From NCBI RefSeq assembly GCF_001524445.2, contig NZ_CP013418.1, positions 1,488,001 to 1,552,000 on the forward strand: a stretch of DNA of 64,000 bases, written 5' to 3'. Of the stretch, positions 44,800-54,874 are shown in pieces. Position 1 is the first letter of the stretch, and each line of letters starts with the position of its first letter. A program made the position numbers and the translations under genes. Under the pieces are notes generated by a model, which was given only the letters and a program-made list of their open reading frames with translations, searched no databases and had not been told where the DNA came from. This stretch comes from Burkholderia savannae. Its GTDB lineage: Bacteria > Pseudomonadota > Gammaproteobacteria > Burkholderiales > Burkholderiaceae.

Positions 44800-45507
44800 T
44801 CAAGGGACACGCTTGTTTCGCCTCAAAATCCGGCCCACGAGCATAAGTGGGACAGCCAAGAGCAAGTTCATAGGAAGCACGAAGAACACCAGTCGAAACC
44901 ATTCGCCCCACGACGACGGGGGCAATTGGGAAACCAAATCATTGCCATTGACGACCAGATGCAGTGGGATGCCGGTGCGCTGCATGTATTCCGCGAAATC
45001 TCGTCCGCCGACCTTTGGCGAGTTGAAGGTGTAAACGGAATGGACGGGCGTTCCCCGGTGATGAAGGATGGCCGCCAGAAGCTGTCCAAGCGCGCCGCCG
45101 CGACTGTGCCCGCAGATCACGATTGGCTTGTCCACGATTGATAGGGTCCAGATGTACGGAATCACTTCGTGCTCGATCTCAAGGAAGGAGCGCATGAAGC
45201 CCGAATGCACGCCACCGAACGGAGTGCGCACCTTTCGCATGTCCAGATTCGACAGCCAGTCCTTTGCAGTTTCCGAGCCGGTAAGTGCGATGACAAAGAC
45301 GCTCGGGCTGTCCAAGACGAGCCCGCGAAGATTCCCAACTCGGAAGTGGGAAAGTGTGCCGTTTGCGAATTGCTTTCCGCTGTACTCTTCGAGCTTGTAA
45401 GCCATCTGGGACATGATGGCCGTGAAATAAAGATTGCGCGGGTTGGGGGCGGACCCGGCCGGCAAGTGCTCAAGTTGAAACTGCGGGTCCGGCTTCGTGT
45501 CGGGCAT
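44800..45507 (-). CDS. Class 3 lipase-like alpha/beta hydrolase with C-terminal membrane helix
   Basis: A 235-aa protein. VICGHSRGGALGQLLAA has the GHSRGG nucleophile elbow of lipase_3 enzymes, and TFNSPKVGGRDFAEYM with NGNDLVSQLPP follow the usual order, the Asp of ND being a good acid candidate. The C terminus has a hydrophobic helix (FFVLPMNLLLAVPLMLVGRIL) then RRNKR, so it should be anchored in a membrane. No N-terminal signal peptide is seen. A cytoplasmic, membrane-anchored phospholipase in an island might act as an abortive-infection or effector protein (inference). Confidence 0.82.
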   Translation of the reverse strand: MPDTKPDPQFQLEHLPAGSAPNPRNLYFTAIMSQMAYKLEEYSGKQFANGTLSHFRVGNLRGLVLDSPSVFVIALTGSETAKDWLSNLDMRKVRTPFGGVHSGFMRSFLEIEHEVIPYIWTLSIVDKPIVICGHSRGGALGQLLAAILHHRGTPVHSVYTFNSPKVGGRDFAEYMQRTGIPLHLVVNGNDLVSQLPPSSWGEWFRLVFFVLPMNLLLAVPLMLVGRILRRNKRVP

Positions 45508-45769
45508 GGCGGCGTCCTTGTTGTCGGTGCTTGTGGACGCCGCTAGTCTAACCCCTGGGTCCCGGTATCGCTCGCCCGCCGGGCAAAACTCAGCTGCCCC
45601 TCATGTCCGAAAACGACGTGCAAAACATTGGAAGGGTGTACGCGGGCGCTAGGCAGGCTTTTGGACACGTCGTCGTCAGACGTCCAAAAACGGACGGTTG
45701 TGGTCAGATATGTCCGCCGGGTGCCTCCGCAAGCTAGTAGGCAGCGCTACTCGCTCGCGAACGGCGTTT
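45508..45769. other. Intergenic region with clustered TGTCC half-sites, res-like
   Basis: Four or more TGTCC(G/A)-like half-sites in both orientations lie at about 45604, 45663, 45681, 45692 and 45711, with CGTCC-AAAAAC-GGACG forming an inverted pair. Resolvase binding sites (res) of Tn3-family elements have this form. No gene is supported. Confidence 0.4.
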
Positions 45770-46294
45770 TTACTTGAATTTGTCGCGAAGGAATTCGCCG
45801 AACGACGTATATCGCTTAAGCGCTGGCATACCCGGCCGTTGCCCGACGCCGGCAGCCTCCTTGGTCATGAATTCAAACTGTGGCTCCGGGCCAGCGAGAG
45901 CAATCTGCGTTTCCTGAATTTCACGCTTCATTTCAGTGACAGGATCAGATTGCCCAGCGTGCAGCGTCGACCCGGTGCCTTTCATTACGAGCATCGCGCT
46001 GGCGGCCGCCTTTTTCGGCGCAATTTGCTGAACTTCTGCAACGGCCCAGCATCCGATTCTCTGAGCCTCGTCAAACTGCAATGAAAATTCGAGCGATTGA
46101 TATTTGGCGGTCATCCGACTCGGATAGCTGCCGCTCACCTGAAAGCCAAGACTTTCAAAATAGCTGCGAAACTCCTCGCCAGCGACGTTCAAGGCGCTCT
46201 GCACACTATTTCTTCTGCGAGCCACGAGTTGCTCGATCAGCGGAGCGTGTTGCGCTTTCAGGTCTTCAAGTTGTTTTTGAGTAGCGATGTCCAT
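45770..46294 (-). CDS. Hypothetical island protein
   Basis: A 174-aa soluble protein of unknown family. It begins with a helical, charged segment (QKQLEDLKAQHAPLIEQLVA) and has a central sheet-like part (YQSLEFSLQFDEAQRIGCW). No motif for catalysis, DNA binding or membrane insertion is visible. It is on the same strand as the neighbours on both sides, within the island. Confidence 0.65.
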   Translation of the reverse strand: MDIATQKQLEDLKAQHAPLIEQLVARRRNSVQSALNVAGEEFRSYFESLGFQVSGSYPSRMTAKYQSLEFSLQFDEAQRIGCWAVAEVQQIAPKKAAASAMLVMKGTGSTLHAGQSDPVTEMKREIQETQIALAGPEPQFEFMTKEAAGVGQRPGMPALKRYTSFGEFLRDKFK

Positions 46295-46417
46295 AATCCG
46301 TGCAGTTGGTTTAAGGCCTCTTGATCATACTCGAACTTCGCCCATGAAAACTCTGCCGACATATGGATACCCCGGCTCCGGGCGACGACATAGGACAGAT
46401 GCGCTGCTGAACCGACA

Positions 46418-46810
46418 CTAGTCGTCCTTCGCGGAAGTAGTGCCAGAAGCCGGGGGCTCCAGCGCCGAGCCGCAGTGCTTGCACTTGATCGCCTCAACCC
46501 GTACTGGCTCGGCGCAAAACGGACACTTCCTGTATCCACCGAACCGCCCGGTCTCAGCGGCGATCTGCTGGCCATTTTTGGCAAGCAACACCGCGACCAG
46601 CGCGATAACCGGCACGAAGAACGCCAGCGTTGCCGCGAGGACACCACTCGCGGTCCCTTGGGTCACGACCGATGTCCCCATTACAACGACCGGTCCGAGA
46701 ACGATGGTCACGAGAAAATATACCCATCCGCGCAAGCCCTTCTTCTTCGCGATGGCTGCCACGAGCAGAGCAAAGACTGCGTACAGGATGAAGCCGGTCA
46801 GTGGTTCCAT
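46418..46810 (-). CDS. Two-helix membrane protein with C-terminal zinc ribbon
   Basis: A 130-aa protein. AAGGAG is spaced nine bases before the ATG at 46810, which decides the start over an upstream TTG. Two or three hydrophobic segments (ILYAVFALLVAAIA, FLVTIVLGPVVVMG, ATLAFFVPVIALVAVLLA) lead to a zinc ribbon, CPFC-x11-CKHC, at the cytoplasmic end. Zinc-ribbon membrane proteins of this size are common in islands with unknown roles. Confidence 0.78.
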   Translation of the reverse strand: MEPLTGFILYAVFALLVAAIAKKKGLRGWVYFLVTIVLGPVVVMGTSVVTQGTASGVLAATLAFFVPVIALVAVLLAKNGQQIAAETGRFGGYRKCPFCAEPVRVEAIKCKHCGSALEPPASGTTSAKDD

Positions 46811-46827
46811 GAGATGCGTCTCCTTGA

Positions 46828-46995
46828 TCAACGTGAGCCGGCCATATTGACCAAGGCGTTAAATTCGTAAGCAGCGTAGTCGGCATCACACCCCGGATAC
46901 GAGTAACAACTGAAAGAGGCGACGATCTGATATGAGCCGTCTGGCATCGGCCGTTTTGTCGCCGTGCCGAGCATCCGTCCGTAGTTGTTTTCCAT
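46828..46995 (-). CDS. Small hypothetical protein upstream of the zinc-ribbon gene
   Basis: A 55-aa protein from the ATG at 46995, with GGAG seven bases before it. No family is recognised. It contains GSYQIVASFSCYSYPGCDADYA with two Cys. Its stop is 18 bases before the next start, so it is probably co-transcribed with the zinc-ribbon gene. Confidence 0.5.
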   Translation of the reverse strand: MENNYGRMLGTATKRPMPDGSYQIVASFSCYSYPGCDADYAAYEFNALVNMAGSR

Positions 46996-47090
46996 GAATG
47001 TCTCCAAGCGTGATTCGGTCAAGGCATACCCCGCGACGGCTCAGACCGTCGTCCCTGATGCGATTTGGGAGGCGATCTACGGGGATGCGG

Positions 47091-48113
47091 ATGAAGGGAA
47101 GTAAGGGAATGTTGGCCGTCGTCTTGGCGGCCCTACTGGCGGGATGTGCTGCGGGGAGTGGTGGCATTCCGGATGCGTACTTGCAGGACTGCGCCCAAGC
47201 CAAACACCTTAAGGCAAGTACGCTCGATGGGTACCGGAAGATCGTGACGTATCACCTTGTTCCGACCTTCGGTTCACGGGAGCTTGGCAGCCTCAAGCGA
47301 AACGATTTCCGGGACTGGCTGGACAAGATGGAATGTACAAACAAACGTCTTGCCAACATCCAGAGTGTTGTACGGAAGGCACTCGAAGACGCGGTACAGG
47401 ATGAGTTGTTGACCGCCAATCCCCTCCACGGGTGGACATACCGGAAGAAGGAGGCACCGAAGGAGGAGGACGACGTAGACCCATTCACTGCGGACGAGCA
47501 ACGGGAAATTGTCGCAGCCATGCCTCCACAGGCGGCAAATATGTTTCGGTTCGCGTTTTGGACCGGGCTACGTACTTCGGAGCTTGTCGCGCTCAATTGG
47601 ACGGACATCGATTGGAAGCGCGGCGTGATAGTCGTCAAACGGGCATTGACCCAGACCGCAAAGGAGGCAGAGGACACGAAGACACGTTCAAGTCGCCGGG
47701 AGGTAAAGCTCTTGCCGCCTGCCATGTCTGCGCTAGTCGCCCAAAAGGCTCACACGTATCTACAAGGCCGGGAAGTATTCCAGGACCCGCGAAACGATGC
47801 TCGATGGTCCGGGGACTCCCCCATCCGGATAGTGTGGACTCGGGGACTAAAGAAGGCACAGGTCAAGTACAGAAAGCCTTACCAGACACGCCATACATAC
47901 GCATCTATGATGCTCTCCGCTGGGGAGCATCCAATGTGGGTAGCTCGCCAAATGGGCCATTCGAACCAGAACACAACCGTTCGAATCTACGCTAGGTGGA
48001 TGCCTACGGCGGACCCCGATGCGGGCGGAAAAGCAGTGGAGAAGTTTGCGGAATCGACGTTGCGATTAAGTTGCGATTCCGTACAGAAAACAGCAGGAAA
48101 TCAAGGCAATTAA
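47091..48113 (+). CDS. Tyrosine recombinase/phage-type integrase with a lipoprotein-like N terminus (chimeric)
   Basis: A protein of about 340 aa. From about residue 32 it is an integrase: core-binding domain (LKASTLDGYRKIVTYHLVP), then a catalytic domain with TGLRTSELVALNW (Arg I), YQTRHTYASMML (His-Arg box), and MGHSNQNTTVRIYARWM with the nucleophile Tyr. The first 32 residues, MKGSKGMLAVVLAALLAGC and what follows, look like a lipoprotein signal, not an arm-binding domain, so the usual N terminus is missing and replaced. Three start codons (47085, 47091, 47109) are possible. It lies 42 bases from tRNA-Ser and should be the island integrase, perhaps now impaired. Confidence 0.85.
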   Translation: MKGSKGMLAVVLAALLAGCAAGSGGIPDAYLQDCAQAKHLKASTLDGYRKIVTYHLVPTFGSRELGSLKRNDFRDWLDKMECTNKRLANIQSVVRKALEDAVQDELLTANPLHGWTYRKKEAPKEEDDVDPFTADEQREIVAAMPPQAANMFRFAFWTGLRTSELVALNWTDIDWKRGVIVVKRALTQTAKEAEDTKTRSSRREVKLLPPAMSALVAQKAHTYLQGREVFQDPRNDARWSGDSPIRIVWTRGLKKAQVKYRKPYQTRHTYASMMLSAGEHPMWVARQMGHSNQNTTVRIYARWMPTADPDAGGKAVEKFAESTLRLSCDSVQKTAGNQGN

Positions 48114-48155
48114 TCGCCACCCGCTTCGCCAAGCACTTGAATTATAAAGGAATTC

Positions 48156-48245
48156 TGGCGGAGAGAGGGGGATTCGAACCCCCGATAGGCTTTCACCTAT
48201 ACACGCTTTCCAGGCGTGCGACTTAAACCACTCATCCATCTCTCC
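48156..48245 (-). tRNA. tRNA-Ser(GGA)
   Basis: A 90-base class II tRNA on the minus strand with encoded CCA. The acceptor pairs GGAGAGA with the 3' strand TCTCTCC, the anticodon loop is CTGGAAA (anticodon GGA), the long variable arm is AGGTGAAAGCCT-like, and the T-loop is GGTTCGAATCC. The 3' end faces the integrase gene, the usual position for island insertion. Confidence 0.95.
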
Positions 48246-48256
48246 GGAAGACGGCA

Positions 48257-48265
48257 AGTATAGCA
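48257..48265 (-). promoter_or_regulatory. Extended -10 element for tRNA-Ser
   Basis: On the minus strand TGCTATACT is an extended -10 (TGnTATAAT-like), 11 bases upstream of the tRNA 5' end. The -35 match is poor, as often with extended -10 promoters. Confidence 0.5.
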
Positions 48266-48305
48266 AATTCCGGAACCGCACCGCCACCCCTTGGCAAAAC
48301 CCGCG

Positions 48306-50321
48306 TCACGGATGCCGGATGTAGTCGACGAGCGCGTTCGTATAGGCGTCCGGCCGCCGATCCAGCAGGCTCACGGCGATCGCCGTCGCAAACCCGGCCG
48401 GCACGCCGAACACGCCGGAACTGATCGGCTCGATGCCGAACCAGCTCGGTCCCGCAAAGCCCGTGATCTGCGTGAAGAGCGGATACGTCGACACGATGTA
48501 ATAAACGCATACGCCCAGCCCCGTCACCATCCCCGCCACCGCGCCGCGCGTCGTCGTGCGCTTCCAGAACACGCCGAGCACGAGCACCGGGAAAAAGCTC
48601 GATGCCGCGAGCGAAAACGCCGCCCCGACGAGAAACAGGATCTTCCCGGTATTCAGCGACGCGACATACGACGCGAACAGCGCGACGCCGAGCAGCAGCA
48701 CCTTCGAAATCGTCACGCGCCGCTGGCTCGACGCGTCTGGCGCGACCATGTGGTAGTAGACGTCGTGCGACAGCGCGTTCGCGATCGTCAGCAGCAGCCC
48801 GTCCGCCGTCGACAGCGCCGCGGCAAGCGCACCCGCCGCGATCAGCCCCGACACGACGTACGGCAGCCCCGCAATCTCCGGCGCCGCGAGCACGACGATG
48901 TCGGGCTGCATCTGGATCTCGGACCAGTGGACGATGCCGTCGCGCAATTGATCGACGACGCTGATGAGCCCCGGCTCGAATCGATGCCATTGCGTGATCC
49001 ATGCGGGCAGATCGGCGAACGGCCGCCCCACCAGGTTCGTCAGGATCTCGTATTTGATCAGCACCGCGAGCACCGGCACCGTCAGGTAGAACAGCGCGAT
49101 GAAGAACAACGTCCAGCCGACCGAGCGCCGCGCGGATGCAACCGACGTCGTCGTGTTGTAGCGCGTCAGGATGTGCGGCAGGCTCGCCGTGCCGAGCGAC
49201 AGGCACAGCAGCAGCGCGAGGAAGTTGCGCTCGCGCGGCCGGCGGTCGTCGTCGCTCGCGGCCGGAAACGGCTCGTGCATCGGCACCGGATCGGCCGCGC
49301 GCGCGAGCAGATCGTCGCGCGCCTGCTCCCACGCAATCCGCGCCGCCGCCGAATCGCGCGGAAATTCGGCGAGCTCGCGCTCGCGCTGGTTGATCTCGCG
49401 CAGCGGCCCGTTGTGCCGGCGCAGCGCGGCCACTTCTGCCACGAGCCGCGCGCGCGCGTCGTCGTACGACGCCGGCAGCCTATCGAGCTGCGCCTGGATC
49501 TCGGCCGCCTGCCGGCGATACGCGTCGCGCACCTGCCGCTCCTGCGGCGCGTCGCGCATCTGCGCCTCGAGCTTTTCGGCGCGCGACATCAGATGGCCGT
49601 AATTGAACTGCGGCACGGGCCCGAGGCCGTTCTTCATCGAGATCAGCGAAACCGGCAGCAGGAACGCGATGATCAGGATGATGTACTGCGCGACCTGCGT
49701 CCACGTGACCGCGCGCATCCCGCCGAGAAACGAGCAAACGAGAATCCCCGCCAGTCCGCAGAAGATGCCGATCGAGAAATCGACGCCGATGAAGCGCGTC
49801 GCGATGAGGCCGATGCCCTGTATCTGCGCGACGAGGTAGACGAACGAGCACAGGATCGCGGCGATCGCCGCAAGCGCCCTCACGAGCGTGCTCGAGAAGC
49901 GCGTGCCGAGGAAATCGGGAATCGTGTAGCGCGCGAGCTTGCGCACGTAAGGCGCGAGCAGGAACGCGACAAGGCAGAAGCCGCCCGTCCAGCCCATCAA
50001 GTACGCGAGCGCGTCGTAGCCGGTCGCGTACAGCGAGCCCGCGAGGCCGATGAACGAGGCGGCGGAGAGCCAGTCGGCGGCGGTCGCCATGCCGTTGAAC
50101 GCGGACGGCACGCGCCGCCCGGCGACGTAGTATTCGACGAGATCCGACGTTCGCGACAGCAGCCCGATCACCGCATACACCGCGATCGGCACGAACAGGA
50201 AAACGTAGCCGATCCACACGCCCGGTCCGGTCGCGCGCTCGATCCGCCAGAGCAGCAGCACGAACGCGACGAAGCCGATCGTGTATAGCGCATACGCCCG
50301 AACCAGCCGATTCGTCAGCAT
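48306..50321 (-). CDS. Sodium:solute symporter, VC_2705-type (acetate/small-acid uptake)
   Basis: A 671-aa SSS-family transporter with 13 or so helices. NGMATAADWLSAASFIGLAG and LPVLVLGVFWKRTTTRGAV are family blocks. A long charged insert of about 125 residues (about 235-360) interrupts the helices, typical of the VC_2705 group. These transporters are paired with DUF4212 proteins, and here the start overlaps the DUF4212 gene by seven bases. With acs upstream, acetate or propionate uptake is the likely task (inference). Confidence 0.9.
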   Translation of the reverse strand: MLTNRLVRAYALYTIGFVAFVLLLWRIERATGPGVWIGYVFLFVPIAVYAVIGLLSRTSDLVEYYVAGRRVPSAFNGMATAADWLSAASFIGLAGSLYATGYDALAYLMGWTGGFCLVAFLLAPYVRKLARYTIPDFLGTRFSSTLVRALAAIAAILCSFVYLVAQIQGIGLIATRFIGVDFSIGIFCGLAGILVCSFLGGMRAVTWTQVAQYIILIIAFLLPVSLISMKNGLGPVPQFNYGHLMSRAEKLEAQMRDAPQERQVRDAYRRQAAEIQAQLDRLPASYDDARARLVAEVAALRRHNGPLREINQRERELAEFPRDSAAARIAWEQARDDLLARAADPVPMHEPFPAASDDDRRPRERNFLALLLCLSLGTASLPHILTRYNTTTSVASARRSVGWTLFFIALFYLTVPVLAVLIKYEILTNLVGRPFADLPAWITQWHRFEPGLISVVDQLRDGIVHWSEIQMQPDIVVLAAPEIAGLPYVVSGLIAAGALAAALSTADGLLLTIANALSHDVYYHMVAPDASSQRRVTISKVLLLGVALFASYVASLNTGKILFLVGAAFSLAASSFFPVLVLGVFWKRTTTRGAVAGMVTGLGVCVYYIVSTYPLFTQITGFAGPSWFGIEPISSGVFGVPAGFATAIAVSLLDRRPDAYTNALVDYIRHP

Positions 50322-50704
50322 GCGTCGGCGTCCGTCGGATGCGGATGGGCGTCGTCACGCTTCGCCTCGCCCGCACACGCGTCGTAGTCGCGCCGCAGGA
50401 TTCGGTCGGCGCGCTGCATCAGCACGATGTAGACGGCGATCAACGCGAGATAGACGAGAATCGCGCCTTGCGCGCCGACGTAGAACGGCAGGCTGAAACC
50501 GGCGAAGCGCAGAGGCTCGAGCGCCGGCGCGAAGAGCGGCACGATGAACGATACGATGCAGCCGATCGTCATCAACACGGCGATCAGCGCGACGTTGAAA
50601 CGCCAGTAGCGCGCGTGTGCGCGCGCGAGCCGTGCCGGCACGAACGGCGGCTCGGCGGTATGCGTCGGCGTCGGCGAAGAAGAACCTGAAGAAGAAGCGG
50701 CCAT
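50315..50704 (-). CDS. DUF4212 membrane protein, small subunit of the symporter
   Basis: A 129-aa protein with two helices (NVALIAVLMTIGCIVSFIV, PFYVGAQGAILVYLALIAVY) and the LARAHARYWRFN lead-in that marks DUF4212. Start is at ATG 50704; the frame runs upstream without another ATG. It always lies next to VC_2705-type symporters and is presumed to be a subunit or stabiliser. The terminator of acs lies just upstream. Confidence 0.9.
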   Translation of the reverse strand: MAASSSGSSSPTPTHTAEPPFVPARLARAHARYWRFNVALIAVLMTIGCIVSFIVPLFAPALEPLRFAGFSLPFYVGAQGAILVYLALIAVYIVLMQRADRILRRDYDACAGEAKRDDAHPHPTDADAC

Positions 50705-50717
50705 GCGCTTGTGTAAC

Positions 50718-50760
50718 AAAAAGCCCCTGCGCGGGCAATCGGGATTGCCGCGCAGGGGCT
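50718..50760 (-). terminator. Rho-independent terminator after acs
   Basis: On the minus strand a GC-rich stem of about 18 pairs (AGCCCCTGCGCGG paired with its complement, with a small bulge) is followed by TTTTTG. It ends the acs transcript before the DUF4212-symporter pair, so those two genes need their own promoter or read-through. Confidence 0.88.
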
Positions 50761-50802
50761 CGCGCGGCGCGCACTCAATCGCGCGCCGCGCGTCGCACGC
50801 GT

Positions 50803-52785
<1,983 letters not shown>

Positions 52786-53082
52786 CGACTACCCCTTGGT
52801 GAACATGGAATCCACTACACACTACATGCCGGCGCGATCGGGCGCGCCGTGTCAAATTCGGCGCGCAATGCGCCTGTCTCCCACCCTGCGCGCCGCATGC
52901 GGCTCACGCGGCGCGCGATGCTGCATCGCACCACGCCAACCGGCCGCGGCGAAGCGATGCAGACGTTTCACGATAAGCGCCGGAACTTACCCGTCACTTA
53001 CGCGACGAGCGCGCCGATGCTGCTTTACGCTAGCTTTCACGCGACCCTACAATGCTAACTAACTCGTCGCCCGGATTCCAGC

Positions 53083-53982
53083 TTGAATCGCTACGCCCTC
53101 TTTCTCATCGTGTCGATGTTGCTCGTCGGCAGCAACGTCGGCATCGGCAAATCGATCGTCGCCTTCGTTCCCGTCGCCATTCTCGCCACGCTGCGCTTCG
53201 TCATCGCGAACGCGGTGCTCTGGCCGCTCTTCAGCCCGGTCAAGATGCGCACCGTCAAGCGCGGCGAGTGGCTGAACCTGTTCCTGCAGGCGTTCTTCGG
53301 CACGTTCATGTTCACGCTGCTGATGCTCAACGGCGTGCAGCGCACGAGCGCCGTCGCGGCGGGCGTCATCACGAGCACGATTCCGGCCGTCGTCGCGCTG
53401 TTCGCGTGGCTCTTCCTGCGCGAGAAACCGAACGGGCGTGCGCTCGTGTCGATCGCGCTCGCGATCGTCGGCGTCGTGACGATCAATCTCGCGAACAGCG
53501 GCGCGAGCGAAGGCGGCGGCCACGCGAGCTCGCTCTCGGGCAATCTGCTGATGCTCGGCGCGGTCTGCTGCGAGTCGATCTACGTGATCCTGTCGCGGCG
53601 CCTCACGCAAACGCTCGCGCCGATCGACATCTGCGCGTACACGCACCTGTTCGGCCTGCTGCTGATGCTGCCGCTCGGCGCGGGCGCGCTCTGGCATTTC
53701 GACTACGCGAGCGTGCCGGCGGGCATCTGGGCGCTCGTCGTCTGGTACGGCCTGTCGGCGAGCATCTTCTCGTTCTGGCTGTGGATGAAGGGCATCCGCC
53801 ACGTGCCGGGCAGCCTCGCCGGCGTGTTCAGCGCGGTGCTGCCGATCTCGGCCGCGATTTACGGCATCCTGTTCCTCGGCGAACGCCCGACGCTCGCGCA
53901 CGGCTTCGCGCTCGCGTGCGTGGTGACGGGGATCGTGCTCGCGAGCCTGCGCGTGCGGCGCTCGCCGCCCGTCTCGCCCTGA
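53083..53982 (+). CDS. DMT-superfamily (EamA) transporter
   Basis: A 299-aa protein with ten hydrophobic segments in two EamA repeats (about 5-145 and 155-290). The start is TTG at 53083, directly before the first helix; no ATG in frame fits. [21 protein letters not shown] is the end of repeat 1, and [19 protein letters not shown] is the equivalent in repeat 2. EamA proteins export amino acids or other metabolites. It is divergent from acs with about 300 bases between, holding their promoters. Confidence 0.88.
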   Translation: MNRYALFLIVSMLLVGSNVGIGKSIVAFVPVAILATLRFVIANAVLWPLFSPVKMRTVKRGEWLNLFLQAFFGTFMFTLLMLNGVQRTSAVAAGVITSTIPAVVALFAWLFLREKPNGRALVSIALAIVGVVTINLANSGASEGGGHASSLSGNLLMLGAVCCESIYVILSRRLTQTLAPIDICAYTHLFGLLLMLPLGAGALWHFDYASVPAGIWALVVWYGLSASIFSFWLWMKGIRHVPGSLAGVFSAVLPISAAIYGILFLGERPTLAHGFALACVVTGIVLASLRVRRSPPVSP

Positions 53983-54226
53983 GCGAGCGCCGCGCGGGCG
54001 GCGCGCCGTCCGTGCGACGAAGCACCCTTACCGCTGCAAGCGCACCGCGCACACACCGCACCGCACGACATTCGCACCGCGCACGCGCTCGGCGCGCCGC
54101 CGGCGGGCGCGTCGAGCGCGCCTGGCCGCGATGCTGCGCCGCTGCAAGCGGTCTGGCCGACGCGTTACAATAACGCGCTTTTTTTCAAAAACGTTCCATA
54201 TCCCCGCGTCCCCGCTTCGCCCGACC

Positions 54227-54835
54227 ATGTCCGCCGCCCCAACCGATCCGCGCCCCGCCCGCCCGGCCCGCCGCAAGATGCGCCCGCTGCCCGCCGTCAT
54301 CTTCATGAGCCGCTGGCTGCAAGTGCCCCTTTATCTGGGCCTGATCGTCGCGCAGGCGATCTACGTGTTCCTGTTCCTGAAGGAAGTCTGGCACCTGCTG
54401 TCGCACGCGGCCGGCCTCGACGAGACAAACATCATGCTCGCCGTGCTCGGCCTGATCGACGTGGTGATGATCTCGAACCTGCTCATCATGGTGATCGTCG
54501 GCGGATATGAAACGTTCGTGTCGCGCCTCGGCGTCGAGGGCCACCCCGACGAGCCGGAATGGCTCGACCACGTGAACGCGGGCGTGCTGAAAGTGAAGCT
54601 GTCTATGGCGCTCATCAGCATCTCGTCGATCCACCTGCTGAAGACGTTCATCAATCCGGACCAGCACACGGTGCACGCGATCATGTGGCAGGTGCTGATC
54701 CACGTCGCGTTCCTCGTGTCGGCGCTCGTGATGGCATGGGTCGACCGCCTGACGACGCACACGCACCCCGAGCATTACCACGAAGCGCCGGCGCAGCCGT
54801 CGGCGCCGCGCGAGCCGGCGCAACAGTCGGCCTGA
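54227..54835 (+). CDS. UPF0114 (YqhA/TIGR00645) inner-membrane protein
   Basis: A 202-aa protein with three or four helices. [40 protein letters not shown] and [19 protein letters not shown] are the conserved blocks. The function of the family is unknown. Start at 54227 was preferred to an open-frame extension. The C terminus is rich in His ([10 protein letters not shown]), a possible metal site. It is 39 bases upstream of the fumarase and may be co-transcribed. Confidence 0.88.
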   Translation: MSAAPTDPRPARPARRKMRPLPAVIFMSRWLQVPLYLGLIVAQAIYVFLFLKEVWHLLSHAAGLDETNIMLAVLGLIDVVMISNLLIMVIVGGYETFVSRLGVEGHPDEPEWLDHVNAGVLKVKLSMALISISSIHLLKTFINPDQHTVHAIMWQVLIHVAFLVSALVMAWVDRLTTHTHPEHYHEAPAQPSAPREPAQQSA

Positions 54836-54874
54836 GTCGATTCCCATACCCACAGTCCTCACAGAGTCTCAGCC

